Assembly: GCF_036347135.1 (NCBI RefSeq) | Contig: NZ_CP108938.1 | Coordinates: 8,308,001-8,372,000 of the forward strand | Source: Streptomyces sp. NBC_00775 | Lineage (GTDB): Bacteria; Actinomycetota; Actinomycetes; Streptomycetales; Streptomycetaceae | Direction of reading: 5' to 3' | Length of the DNA stretch: 64,000 nucleotides | Shown: positions 16,732-24,930 of the stretch, piece after piece | Position numbering within the stretch: the first letter of the stretch is position 1 | Layout: each line of letters opens with the position of its first letter | The notes under the pieces: model-generated | Database searches by the model: none | What the model saw: the letters and a program-made list of their open reading frames with translations, nothing else | Told to the model about the DNA's origin: nothing | Translations under genes and position numbers: made by a program

Positions 16732-17616
16732 TTACGAGTCTCCGTCGGACGCCGTCTCGCCGCTGTCCTGGGCCGCGAAACCGCCCTTCACGGCGGACTG
16801 TTCGCCGCCCGTGTCGGTCGCCGTCATCGAGTAGCTGTCGTCCTTCGCGTCCCGGCCGCCGCGGTCGTGGTCGTACTGGCCGGCGAACACCCACTCGCCT
16901 CCCCAGACCGTGTGGTCCGGCTTGAGCACCCAGGTGTAGACGAGGAAGCCGTCCTTCTCGACGACCGTCGTCGTGAAGTCGTCCTCGGGCAGCGAACGCC
17001 AGGCGCCGGTGTTGGTGACCCCGCCGGTCTGCCTGATCTTCAACTCGACGGTGAGCGAGGTGAGCTGCTTGCTGTTCTTCAAGGTCACATTGCTCTGCGC
17101 CCAGAACTCGTTGCTGTGCGGATCGACCGAACCGTCGGACCAGAGCGGGCCGTCCTCGGCGCCGCTCGCGGCGGGCGGCTGGGCCGTGGCGGAGGCGGAG
17201 TTCTCGGGCGTCGGGCTCCCCGAGGGTGACGAACTCGGCTTCCCGGACTGCTCCGACGTACCGGAACGGTGGGTGGGGTCCGGGTCGACCGGCGCCCGGC
17301 TCGTCGCGTCCGGCGACGGATCGGGGGTCGGTGAGACCGCGACGGTCTGCTGCGCCGGGGTGTCGTCCTTCACCGCCGAGGCGACCGCGTAGCCGCCCAC
17401 CGCGAGGACGCTCGCGACCGCGGCCGTGGCGCCCACCACGCGGGCCCAGCCGAGCAGCGGCGGACGCGCCGCGCGCCGCGAGGGCCGGCGCTCGTCGGCG
17501 CCCGCCATCCCGCGCTCCACCCGGGCCAGGATGCGCGCGCGGTCGGGCTCGTACGCCTCGGCCGCCTCACGCAGCCCGGCGCGCAGCTCGTCGTGCACGT
17601 CCTGCGCCTTCCTCAT
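16732..17616 (-). CDS. Membrane anti-sigma-like protein paired with sigma factor
   Basis: 294 aa. The N-terminal 50 residues are cytosolic and charged. One membrane segment follows at about 50-78 (WARVVGATAAVASVLAVGGY). Then come a Pro/Ser/Thr-rich linker and an extracytoplasmic beta-rich domain of about 150 residues with WSDGSVDPHSNEFWAQSNVTL. The ATG overlaps the stop of the sigma gene (ATGA), so the two proteins are made together. I infer that it holds the sigma factor at the membrane or acts as a sensor. There is no zinc-finger motif and I do not recognise the outer domain. A neighbouring role in sensing cell-wall or plant polymers is possible but unproved. Confidence 0.7.
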   Translation of the reverse strand: MRKAQDVHDELRAGLREAAEAYEPDRARILARVERGMAGADERRPSRRAARPPLLGWARVVGATAAVASVLAVGGYAVASAVKDDTPAQQTVAVSPTPDPSPDATSRAPVDPDPTHRSGTSEQSGKPSSSPSGSPTPENSASATAQPPAASGAEDGPLWSDGSVDPHSNEFWAQSNVTLKNSKQLTSLTVELKIRQTGGVTNTGAWRSLPEDDFTTTVVEKDGFLVYTWVLKPDHTVWGGEWVFAGQYDHDRGGRDAKDDSYSMTATDTGGEQSAVKGGFAAQDSGETASDGDS

Positions 17617-18179
17617 CGGTCCCTTCCTCCGGCTCCGCCCGTGGGCAGCACTCCCGCGTGCACCCGCATCGGGGCCTCTTCGGTGCCGAGGAGCCGCTTC
17701 AGTTCGGCCATGCCCTTCGACGTCTGCGACTTAACCGTACCCACGGAAACACCGAGGGCGAGAGCCGTGTCCTTCTCCGAGAGGTCGAAAGCATGCCGCA
17801 GCACGACGCACGCGCGCTTGCGGAACGGCAGTTTGCGCAGCGCTTCCTGGACATCGACCTTGCCCGGGATGTCGGGGTTCTCGGTCTTGTCCTCGCGCTG
17901 CGACCAGAACAGCGTGATCCGGCGGCGCTCACGAACGGCGCTGCGTATGCGGGTGCGGGCCAGGTTCGCGACGACACCGCGCGCGTACGCCACCGGATGG
18001 TCCGCCGCGCGCACCCGGTCCCAGCGATTCCACAGGGCGAGCAGCGCGTCGGCCGCCAGATCGTCGGCGGCGTCCGGCTCACCCGTCAACAGATGGGCCA
18101 GGCGGGCCAGTTCGGCATAGTGCCGATCGAAGAAGGCGTGGAACTCCACGGAGGCTGCGTCGTCGACGACAGTGCCCAC
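17613..18179 (-). CDS. ECF-like RNA polymerase sigma factor (SigE family)
   Basis: 188 aa from GTG 18179, which has gaggag about 9 nt upstream; an in-frame GTG at 18212 has no such site. Region 2 covers VEFHAFFDRHYAELARLAHL through PVAYARGVVANLARTRIRSA. Region 4 is LPFRKRACVVLRHAFDLSEK and LALGVSVGTVKSQTSKGMAE, the helix-turn-helix that reads the -35 element. It is cotranscribed with the membrane protein at 16732. It lies beside the pectinase locus, though the targets cannot be read from sequence. Confidence 0.9.
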   Translation of the reverse strand: MGTVVDDAASVEFHAFFDRHYAELARLAHLLTGEPDAADDLAADALLALWNRWDRVRAADHPVAYARGVVANLARTRIRSAVRERRRITLFWSQREDKTENPDIPGKVDVQEALRKLPFRKRACVVLRHAFDLSEKDTALALGVSVGTVKSQTSKGMAELKRLLGTEEAPMRVHAGVLPTGGAGGRDR

Positions 18180-18437
18180 GGGCGACCTCTCCTCGCTGCG
18201 GCAATTCGGCACCTGTGCAGGTGCGTACGTATACGGCCCCGTGTGTCACCTGTGAAGAAATGGTGTTCCCGTGGGGCGAGATGCGAGAGCGTACCAGCCG
18301 GTCGTACAGGGCTTCGAACGACGTATGGCAGGCCGAACCCGATTCCGTAACACGGAGAAAACCTGAAACCGGTTCAACGAGGGAACAATCCAGCCAGCAT
18401 CCGCACACCCAGCACGCAGGTAACGAGGAGTAACGCC
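18180..18437. other. Divergent intergenic region, sigma gene / purine permease
   Basis: 258 nt between divergent genes. It holds an inverted repeat GCACCTG-tg-CAGGTGC (18209-18224), which could be an operator or a leader hairpin of the sigma gene. No clear -10/-35 pair for sigma HrdB is visible. The permease ribosome binding site gaggag lies at about 18426. Confidence 0.5.
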
Positions 18438-19889
18438 ATGTCCGAAACCAAGAAGGTGGCCGACCGGCCAACTGCCGCGCCTCCAGCGGCGAACAGCGTC
18501 GACGGGTTCTTCAAGATCTCCGCTCGGGGCTCCACCTTCGGCCGGGAGATACGCGGCGGCTTCGCCACGTTCTTCACCATGGCCTACATCCTTGTCCTGA
18601 ATCCCATCATCCTGGGCAGCGCCAAGGACAAGTTCGGGCACCACCTCGACGCCGTCCAACTGACCACCGCCACCGCCCTGGTGGCCGCGGTCATGACGAT
18701 CATCATGGGCGTCGGCGGCAACCTCCCGCTCGCCCTCGCCGCGGGCCTCGGCCTCAACGCGGTCGTCGCCTTCCAGATCGCCCCGCTGATGAGCTGGGAC
18801 GACGCGATGGGCCTGATCGTCCTGGAGGGCCTGCTCATCTGCGTGTTGGTGGTGACGGGCCTGCGCGAAGCCGTCATGCACGCGATACCGCAGCCGCTGA
18901 AGCAGGCGATCAGCGTCGGCATCGGCCTCTTCATCGCCTTCATCGGCTTCGTCGACGCCGGGTTCGTCACCCGTATCCCGGACATCGCGCAGACCACCGT
19001 GCCGGTTCAGCTGGGCGGTACCGGCACGCTGGGCGGGTGGCCGGTTCTCGTCTTCTGTCTCGGTGTGCTGCTGACCATCGGGCTGCTCGCCCGCAAGGTC
19101 AAGGGCGCGATCCTCATCAGCATCGTGACCATGACCGTCGTCGCGATCATCATCAACTCCGTCGCCGACATCAAGAGCTGGGGCCTGACCACGCCCAAGA
19201 TCCCCGACGATGTCGTGGCCTCACCGGACTTCGGACTGCTCGGTCACTTCAGCCTGTTCGGCGCGTTCGGTGAGACCAGCGCCATCACCGTCGTCCTGCT
19301 GGTCTTCACCCTCATCCTGTCCGACTTCTTCGACACCATGGGCACGGTCGTCGGCATCAGCGCCGAGGCGGGCCTGCTCGACGAGGAGGGCAAGGTGCCC
19401 AACCTCGGCCGGGTGCTGCTGATCGACGGTGCGGCGGCGGTCGCGGGCGGTGCGGCGTCGGCGTCGTCCTCGACGTCGTACATCGAGTCGGCGGCAGGGG
19501 TCGGTGAGGGGGCGCGCACCGGGTTCTCGAACCTGGTCACCGGTGGGCTCTTCGCCCTCGCGCTCTTCCTGACCCCGCTGCTCACGATCGTTCCGCTGCA
19601 GGCCGCGGCGCCCGCGCTCGTGGCGGTCGGGTTCCTGATGATGACCCAGGTCAAGCACATCGACTGGGACAAGTACGAGATCGCCATCCCCGCGTTCCTG
19701 ACGATCGCCGTGATGCCGTTCACGTACTCGATCACCAACGGCATCGGGGCGGGGTTCCTGGCCTACGTGGTGATCAAGTCCGTGCTGGGGAAGGCGAAGG
19801 AGGTCCACTGGCTGCTGTGGGCGGCTTCGGCGCTGTTCCTGGTGTACTTCGCGATTGACCCGATTGAGCAGTTGTTCAACGTGAAGTAG
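18438..19889 (+). CDS. NCS2 family purine permease (hypoxanthine/guanine type)
   Basis: Membrane transporter of the AzgA/PbuG branch of NCS2, 483 aa, taking up hypoxanthine, guanine or adenine by proton symport. It has about 12-14 hydrophobic segments. Family motifs are RGGFATFFTMAYILVLNP at the start, AAGLGLNAVVAFQ, SDFFDTMGTVVGISAEAGLL, and the SSSTSYIESAAGVGEGARTG loop. Start ATG 18438 has a good gaggag site. It is monocistronic, closed by a hairpin at 19942-19971. Confidence 0.93.
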   Translation: MSETKKVADRPTAAPPAANSVDGFFKISARGSTFGREIRGGFATFFTMAYILVLNPIILGSAKDKFGHHLDAVQLTTATALVAAVMTIIMGVGGNLPLALAAGLGLNAVVAFQIAPLMSWDDAMGLIVLEGLLICVLVVTGLREAVMHAIPQPLKQAISVGIGLFIAFIGFVDAGFVTRIPDIAQTTVPVQLGGTGTLGGWPVLVFCLGVLLTIGLLARKVKGAILISIVTMTVVAIIINSVADIKSWGLTTPKIPDDVVASPDFGLLGHFSLFGAFGETSAITVVLLVFTLILSDFFDTMGTVVGISAEAGLLDEEGKVPNLGRVLLIDGAAAVAGGAASASSSTSYIESAAGVGEGARTGFSNLVTGGLFALALFLTPLLTIVPLQAAAPALVAVGFLMMTQVKHIDWDKYEIAIPAFLTIAVMPFTYSITNGIGAGFLAYVVIKSVLGKAKEVHWLLWAASALFLVYFAIDPIEQLFNVK

Positions 19890-19933
19890 CTTCCGCAGGT
19901 TGGTGGTCGGCTGCGGGTTCGTCGTGGCTGGTC

Positions 19934-19971
19934 GCGCAGTTCCCCGCGCCCCTAAAAGAAGGGGCGCGGGG
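19934..19971. terminator. Dispersed repeat acting as convergent terminator
   Basis: Copy of the dispersed motif, with arms CCCCGCGCCCC (19942-19952) and GGGGCGCGGGG (19961-19971) around an A-rich loop. It is between the permease stop and the PBP stop, and followed by caattttt, which would give a U-tract for the permease transcript. Confidence 0.75.
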
Positions 19972-19981
19972 CAGTGGAGCC

Positions 19982-21433
19982 TCAATTTTTCAGTGCTGCC
20001 TGCATCATTGCCTTGGCGACCGGGGCCGCCAGGCCGTTGCCGCTGACCTCGGACCTCGCCGCATCCGACTGCTCGACCATCACCGCGACAGCGACTTCCT
20101 TGCCGTTGGAGTCGGACTTCGCGTACGACGTGAACCAGGCGTACGGCGTCTTGCTGTTCTTCTCGCCGTGCTGGGCCGTGCCGGTCTTGCCGCCCACCGT
20201 CGCACCGGAGATCTGCGCGTTCGTTCCGGTGCCGTCCGTGATGACCGTCTGCATCGCGGACTGGAGCTGCTCGGCGGTGGAGGAGCTGACGATCTCCTTG
20301 GTCTCCGTGCTGTCGTCGTAGTTCTTCAGCACATTGCCGTCGGCGTCACTGGTCTGCGACACCATGTGCGGCGAGACCAGCTTGCCGTCGTTGGCTATGG
20401 CAGCGGACACCATGGCCATCTGGAGCGGGGTGGCGGTCACATCGAACTGGCCGATGCCGGTCAGCGCCGTGGACGACTTGTCCATGTTCGACGGGTACAC
20501 GCTGGTGTACGCCCGGACCGGCACGTCCTGCGTCGTGTCGTTGAAGCCGAACTTCTCCGCCATCGCCTTGACCTTGTCCTGGCCCAGGTCGACGGCCATC
20601 TTCCCGAAGACGTTGTTGCAGGAGTACTGCAGCGCGACGCGGATCGAGGCGTTCTTGCAGGGCGCCGACGAGCTCTCGTTCTTCAGGGGGGTGGTCGTGC
20701 CCGGCAGGGTGTACGGGTTCGGGCTGTCCGTCTTCGTGTCCACGTCCGAGTACAGCCCGTCCTCCAGCGCGGCCGCCGCGACGACCAGCTTGAACGTCGA
20801 GCCCGGCGGCAGCGGCTGCCGCAGCGCGCGGTTCACCAGCGGCTTGTCGGAGTCCTTCTTCAGCTTCTTCCAGACGCTGCTGTTGCCCGCGCTGATCGTC
20901 GTCGGGTCGTACGACGGTGTCGAGACGACCGCGAGGATCTTGCCCGTCTTCGGGTCGATCGCGACGGCCGCGCCCTTCTTGTCGCCCAGCGCGTTGTACG
21001 CCGCCTTCTGGACATCCGGGTCGATCGTCGTGACGACGTCACCCGGGTCGGCGCGCTTGTTGGTGAGCGTGTCGAGCGGGTTCTTCAGCTGGGTGGCGGT
21101 CCCGTCGAGCAGGTCCTGGTAGATGCCCTCCAGCTGGGTCGCCCCGTACACCTGTGAGCTGTAACCGGTGACCGCCGCGTACAGACTGCCGTCCGTGTAC
21201 GTGCGCTTGTACTTGAGGTCGCTGCCCTTCGTCTGCGCGGAACCGGTGATCGCGTCGCCGGCCACGATGATGTTCCCGAGCGGGTTCGCGTAGAGCGCGA
21301 TCGCGTTCCGCCGGTTTTTCTTGTCCTCCGCGAGCGCCTTGCCGTCGTAGAACTGCACCCAGGTCGCCCTGACCAGCAGGGAGAGCACGAGCAGCAGACT
21401 GAAGACGGCGGCACGCCTGATCGTCTTGTTCAT
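19982..21433 (-). CDS. Class B penicillin-binding protein (PBP2/PbpA type transpeptidase)
   Basis: Membrane-anchored D,D-transpeptidase for peptidoglycan cross-linking, 483 aa. One membrane segment (AVFSLLLVLSLLVRATWVQF) is followed by the dimerisation domain and the transpeptidase domain with all three motifs: Ser212-x-x-Lys215 (STFK), Ser271-Cys-Asn273 (SCN) and Lys416-Thr-Gly (KTGTAQHG). It lacks PASTA repeats. ATG 21433 was taken over the in-frame TTG at 21442. No ftsW/rodA partner is adjacent, unlike the canonical pbpA locus, so it is likely a sporulation or accessory PBP. Confidence 0.93.
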   Translation of the reverse strand: MNKTIRRAAVFSLLLVLSLLVRATWVQFYDGKALAEDKKNRRNAIALYANPLGNIIVAGDAITGSAQTKGSDLKYKRTYTDGSLYAAVTGYSSQVYGATQLEGIYQDLLDGTATQLKNPLDTLTNKRADPGDVVTTIDPDVQKAAYNALGDKKGAAVAIDPKTGKILAVVSTPSYDPTTISAGNSSVWKKLKKDSDKPLVNRALRQPLPPGSTFKLVVAAAALEDGLYSDVDTKTDSPNPYTLPGTTTPLKNESSSAPCKNASIRVALQYSCNNVFGKMAVDLGQDKVKAMAEKFGFNDTTQDVPVRAYTSVYPSNMDKSSTALTGIGQFDVTATPLQMAMVSAAIANDGKLVSPHMVSQTSDADGNVLKNYDDSTETKEIVSSSTAEQLQSAMQTVITDGTGTNAQISGATVGGKTGTAQHGEKNSKTPYAWFTSYAKSDSNGKEVAVAVMVEQSDAARSEVSGNGLAAPVAKAMMQAALKN

Positions 21434-21554
21434 CCCGCTCAAGAAGACGAGCGAGGCCGGGCGGATCGTTCCCTTCCGCCCGGTTTTCTCATGCGCCCTT
21501 CATGAAACCGGTGGTCAGCCGGGGGTCAGTTCGCGGGAGGGGGCAGCCGTACCG

Positions 21555-22328
21555 TCACAGCCTGCGCGTCGCCAGTGTCAGGCGGTCGCGGGCGTCGAAC
21601 AGGGCGTCCTTGACCATCTGCTCGTGCGCGGGGGTGAGACGGGCCACCGGGACAGAGCAGCTGATCGCGTCGCGGGCCGGAGTGCGGTACGGGATCGCCA
21701 CGCCGAAGCAGCGCAGCCCCAGCGTGTTCTCCTCGCGGTCCACCGCGAAGCCCTGCTCGCGGACCTGGTGCAGCTCCTCGATGAGCTTCTCCCGGTCGGT
21801 GATCGTGTGCTCGGTGAGCGCCGGGAGCGTCTCGGGGAGCATCTTGCGGACCTGCTCGTCGGTGTGGGTGGCGAGCAGCGCCTTGCCGAGGGACGTCGAG
21901 TGCGCGGGAAGACGCCGGCCGACCCGGGTGAAGGGGCGCAGGTAGTGCTGCGACTGGCGCGTGGCCAGATAGACGACGTTCGTGCCGTCCAGGCGAGCCA
22001 GGTGGATGGTCTCCGTCGTGTCGTCCGACAACCGGTCCAGTGTGGGGCGGGCCGCGGCGACCACCTCGTCGCCGTCGATGTACGACGTGCCGACCAGCAG
22101 CGCCCGTACGCCGATGCCGTACCGCGTGCCCGTCGCGTCCGTCTCGACCCAGCCGAGCTCCACGAGCGTCCGCAGCAGCATGTAGAGGCTGGATTTCGGA
22201 TAACCGACGGCCTCCTGGACCGCGGCCAGGGAGTGCATACCGGGCTTGCCGGCGAAGTACTCGAGCAATTCCACGGTCCGTACCGCGGACTTGACCTGCG
22301 CTCCGCCGCCTGTCTCGCCTGCCGACAT
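21555..22328 (-). CDS. IclR-family transcriptional regulator
   Basis: 257 aa from ATG 22328, with gaggggg 9 nt upstream; the longer reading frame lacks a ribosome site. The winged helix-turn-helix is at about 14-75 (SAVRTVELLEYFAG through YPKSSLYMLLRTLVELGWV). The IclR effector domain follows, with AHSTSLGKALLA and the conserved Cys in LGLRCFGVAIPY. It is divergent from the aldehyde dehydrogenase gene and probably controls it through the inverted repeat at 22391-22408. IclR proteins often respond to carboxylic-acid sugars or aromatic acids; the effector here is unknown. Confidence 0.92.
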   Translation of the reverse strand: MSAGETGGGAQVKSAVRTVELLEYFAGKPGMHSLAAVQEAVGYPKSSLYMLLRTLVELGWVETDATGTRYGIGVRALLVGTSYIDGDEVVAAARPTLDRLSDDTTETIHLARLDGTNVVYLATRQSQHYLRPFTRVGRRLPAHSTSLGKALLATHTDEQVRKMLPETLPALTEHTITDREKLIEELHQVREQGFAVDREENTLGLRCFGVAIPYRTPARDAISCSVPVARLTPAHEQMVKDALFDARDRLTLATRRL

Positions 22329-22390
22329 CGCCCTTGACCCCCTCGTTCGACGGGAAATAGTCTCCGCATCATATTCATCATCAGAGACAG

Positions 22391-22408
22391 CGTTCAGTAT
22401 ATCGAACG
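22391..22408. promoter_or_regulatory. Putative IclR operator
   Basis: CGTTC-agtatatc-GAACG, a perfect inverted repeat with 5-bp arms and an AT-rich spacer, lies in the 143-nt gap between the divergent IclR and dehydrogenase genes, 63 nt from the IclR start and 64 nt from the dehydrogenase start. Arms of the GTTC/GAAC type are seen in several actinobacterial IclR sites. Confidence 0.65.
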
Positions 22409-22471
22409 CCCCTGGTGGATGACACAGGAACTGCGGTGAAGAACTGCGGCAACAATCTGGAGGGACCCGCG

Positions 22472-24001
22472 GTGGCAGCAGCACCAGTCTGGAGTGTCGA
22501 CCCCCGAACCGGGAAGCAGCGTGAACAGGTTGCGGTGGAGGCCACAGCCCAGGAGGTGGACGAGGCCGTGCGCGCCGCGCACGCCGCGCGCCCCGCGCTC
22601 GCCGACCGCACCGTGCGCTCCGCGTTCCTGCGCACCGCCGCCGACCTGCTCGAAGGCGCCAAGGACCAGCTCGTCGAGGCCGCGGACGCGGAGAGCGCGC
22701 TCGGCCCGGTCCGGCTCACCGGGGAACTCGCTCGCACCTGTTACCAGTTGCGCGCCTTCGCGGACATCGTCGACGAGGGCGCCTTCCTCGACGTCGTGAT
22801 CAACCACCCCGACGACACCGCGACCCCGCCGATCCCGGACCTGCGCCGCTACAAGGTGCCGCTGGGCGTCGTCGCCGTCTACTCGGCCTCGAACTTCCCC
22901 TTCGCCTTCTCGGTCGCCGGCGGTGACACCGCGAGCGCGCTGGCCGCCGGGTGCCCGGTCGTCGTCAAGGCCCACCCCGACCACCCGGGGCTGTCGGAGC
23001 TGGTCGCGGCCGTACTGCGCCGGGCCGCCTCCCAGCACGACATCCCCGTCGGCGTCCTCGGCCTGGTCCACGGCTTCGAGGCGGGCGTCGAACTCGTCAA
23101 GCACCCGCTGGTTTCCGCCGCCGGGTTCACCGGTTCGGTCCGTGGCGGCCGTGCCCTCTTCGACGCGGCGGCCGCGCGCCCCGTGCCGATCCCGTTCCAC
23201 GGCGAGCTCGGCTCGCTCAACCCCGTCGTGATCACCGAGGCCGCCGCCGCCGAGCGTGCCGAGGCGATCGGCGCCGGGCTCGCGGGCTCGATGACCCTGG
23301 GTGTCGGCCAGTTCTGCGTGAAGCCGGGCCTGGTGCTGGCGCCGGCGGGCGCGGCGGGCGACCGCCTGGTCAAGTCGCTGACGGACGCCGTCAGTGACAC
23401 GGACGCCGGTGTCCTGCTCGACCACCGTATGCGGGACAACTTCATCGCCGGTGTCGCCGAACGCGCCGAACTCCCCGACGTGGAGTCCCCGGTGACACCG
23501 GGCGCGGGCGGCGAGCACACGGTGAGCCCCGGCTTCCTGACCGTGCCCGCGCACAAGCTCACGACCGAGGGCGAGCACGACCTGCTCCTGGAGGAGTGCT
23601 TCGGGCCGCTCACGGTGGTCGCGCGCTACGAGGACGAGTCCGAGGCCAGCGCGGTGCTCTCCCGCCTTCCCGGCAACCTCACCGCGACCGTGCAGCTCTC
23701 CACGGAGGAGGCCGCCGGCGAGGGCCGCGGCGCCGAGATCCTCGCCGAGCTCACCCCGCTCGCCGGGCGTGTGCTGGTCAACGGCTGGCCGACCGGTGTC
23801 GCGGTCGCCCCGGCCCAGCACCACGGGGGTCCGTACCCGGCGACGACCTCGACCTCGACCTCCGTCGGCGGTACGGCGATCGAGCGGTGGCTGCGGCCCG
23901 TCGCCTACCAGAACGCGCCGGAGGCGCTGTTGCCGGCGGAGCTGCGTGACGACAACCCGCTGGGGCTGCCCCGGCGTTACGACGGGCGTCTGGAGCGGTA
24001 G
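22472..24001 (+). CDS. Aldehyde dehydrogenase, 2,5-dioxovalerate (KGSA) dehydrogenase type
   Basis: NAD(P)-dependent dehydrogenase, 509 aa from GTG 22472 with ggaggg about 7 nt upstream. Length, SNFPFAFSVAGGDTASALAAG, GELGSLNP (catalytic Glu245) and GQFCVKPG (catalytic Cys282) match the alpha-ketoglutaric semialdehyde dehydrogenase branch, which oxidises 2,5-dioxovalerate to 2-oxoglutarate at the end of oxidative hexuronate and pentose pathways. No dehydratase or uronate dehydrogenase gene is nearby. Its link to galacturonate from the pectinase locus is inference. Confidence 0.85.
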   Translation: MAAAPVWSVDPRTGKQREQVAVEATAQEVDEAVRAAHAARPALADRTVRSAFLRTAADLLEGAKDQLVEAADAESALGPVRLTGELARTCYQLRAFADIVDEGAFLDVVINHPDDTATPPIPDLRRYKVPLGVVAVYSASNFPFAFSVAGGDTASALAAGCPVVVKAHPDHPGLSELVAAVLRRAASQHDIPVGVLGLVHGFEAGVELVKHPLVSAAGFTGSVRGGRALFDAAAARPVPIPFHGELGSLNPVVITEAAAAERAEAIGAGLAGSMTLGVGQFCVKPGLVLAPAGAAGDRLVKSLTDAVSDTDAGVLLDHRMRDNFIAGVAERAELPDVESPVTPGAGGEHTVSPGFLTVPAHKLTTEGEHDLLLEECFGPLTVVARYEDESEASAVLSRLPGNLTATVQLSTEEAAGEGRGAEILAELTPLAGRVLVNGWPTGVAVAPAQHHGGPYPATTSTSTSVGGTAIERWLRPVAYQNAPEALLPAELRDDNPLGLPRRYDGRLER

Positions 24002-24051
24002 TGCCGTTGGAGCCGTGGTTGTTCGCGGGACGGACCTGAGAGACTCACGCA

Positions 24052-24660
24052 ATGGACGTCGAACTTCCCCAACTGCCCTTTCCCCTTCGCACGTATGGGC
24101 CCGACGGGCACTGGTCCTACGAGGACGGGGTGCTCGCCGGATGGGCAGGCCCTCGGCAGGACCGGTTCGTGCCGCCCACCGGGGAGGGGCTCGATCCCGC
24201 GTCCGACGCGCCCCGGCTGCTCGGGGCGCCCGAAGGGGACTTCCAGCTGATCGCCCGTGTCACGGTCGGCTTCGCGGGCTCCTTCGACGCGGGGGTCCTC
24301 TACGTCCACGTGGGCGAGCGGGCCTGGGCGAAGCTGTGCCTGGAGTACTCCCCGGATGTGCCCACCGTCTGCACGGTGGTCACCCGGGGGCACTCCGACG
24401 ACGCCAACTCCTTCACTGTGGACGGCAGTTCCGTCTGGCTCCGGGTGAGCCGGACGGGGCGTGCGTTCGCCTTCCACGCCTCGCGTGACGGTGAGCGCTG
24501 GACCTTCGTACGGCTCTTCACGCTGGGCGACGAGAAGGAGACCGGCGCGGCCCTTGTCGGCTTCATGACTCAGTCGCCGATGGGGGAGGGGTGCGTGGTG
24601 ACCTACGACGGGATCGAATTCCGTCCCCACTGGCCACGGGACTTGAGAGACGGCAGTTGA
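24052..24660 (+). CDS. DUF1349 domain protein
   Basis: 202 aa, no signal peptide. The sequence follows the concanavalin-like DUF1349 pattern: DFQLIARVTVGFAGSFDAGV, LYVHVGERAWAKLCLEYSPD, and SFTVDGSSVWLRVSRTGRAF. Such jelly-roll proteins are thought to bind or modify carbohydrate, but the biochemical role is not established. It lies 50 nt after the dehydrogenase gene on the same strand and may be cotranscribed. Its stop touches the left end of the composite repeat at 24661. Confidence 0.8.
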   Translation: MDVELPQLPFPLRTYGPDGHWSYEDGVLAGWAGPRQDRFVPPTGEGLDPASDAPRLLGAPEGDFQLIARVTVGFAGSFDAGVLYVHVGERAWAKLCLEYSPDVPTVCTVVTRGHSDDANSFTVDGSSVWLRVSRTGRAFAFHASRDGERWTFVRLFTLGDEKETGAALVGFMTQSPMGEGCVVTYDGIEFRPHWPRDLRDGS

Positions 24661-24923
24661 TCGCCCCCGCCGCCCCTACCCGTCCCATCCCGTTCCTGGG
24701 GGCTGCGCCCCCAGACCCCCGCTAAAAGATTGCGCAGTTCCCCGCGCCCCTGAAAGACAAAAGCACCCGGGGTGGGCGGGGGATCGTGGGGCGCAGCCCC
24801 GCGCCTTTAGGGGCGCGGGGAACTGCGCGACCAGCCCCCACCCACCCGCAGCCAAAACGCAACGCACGGGGTCGAAGGGGCGGAGCCCCTGGAGGATGGG
24901 ACGGGTAGGGGCGGCGGGGGCGA
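24661..24923. repeat. Composite palindromic element, copy A, with 30-nt terminal inverted repeats
   Basis: A 263-nt non-coding element that exactly fills the gap between the DUF1349 stop and the MFS gene end. The ends 24661-24690 and 24894-24923 are perfect inverted repeats of 30 nt. Inside are a hairpin with ctgggggctgcgcccccag, a hairpin-forming GCGCAGTTCCCCGCGCCCCT pair, and ggggcgcagccccg. Nearly the whole element recurs in reverse orientation at 35409-35707. It carries no ORF of its own. Confidence 0.85.
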
Positions 24924-24930
24924 GAACCCC

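Noticed and set aside
24661..24923. Insertion sequence
   Set aside because: Terminal inverted repeats are present but there is no transposase frame and no target duplication that I can see, so it is recorded as a repeat element.
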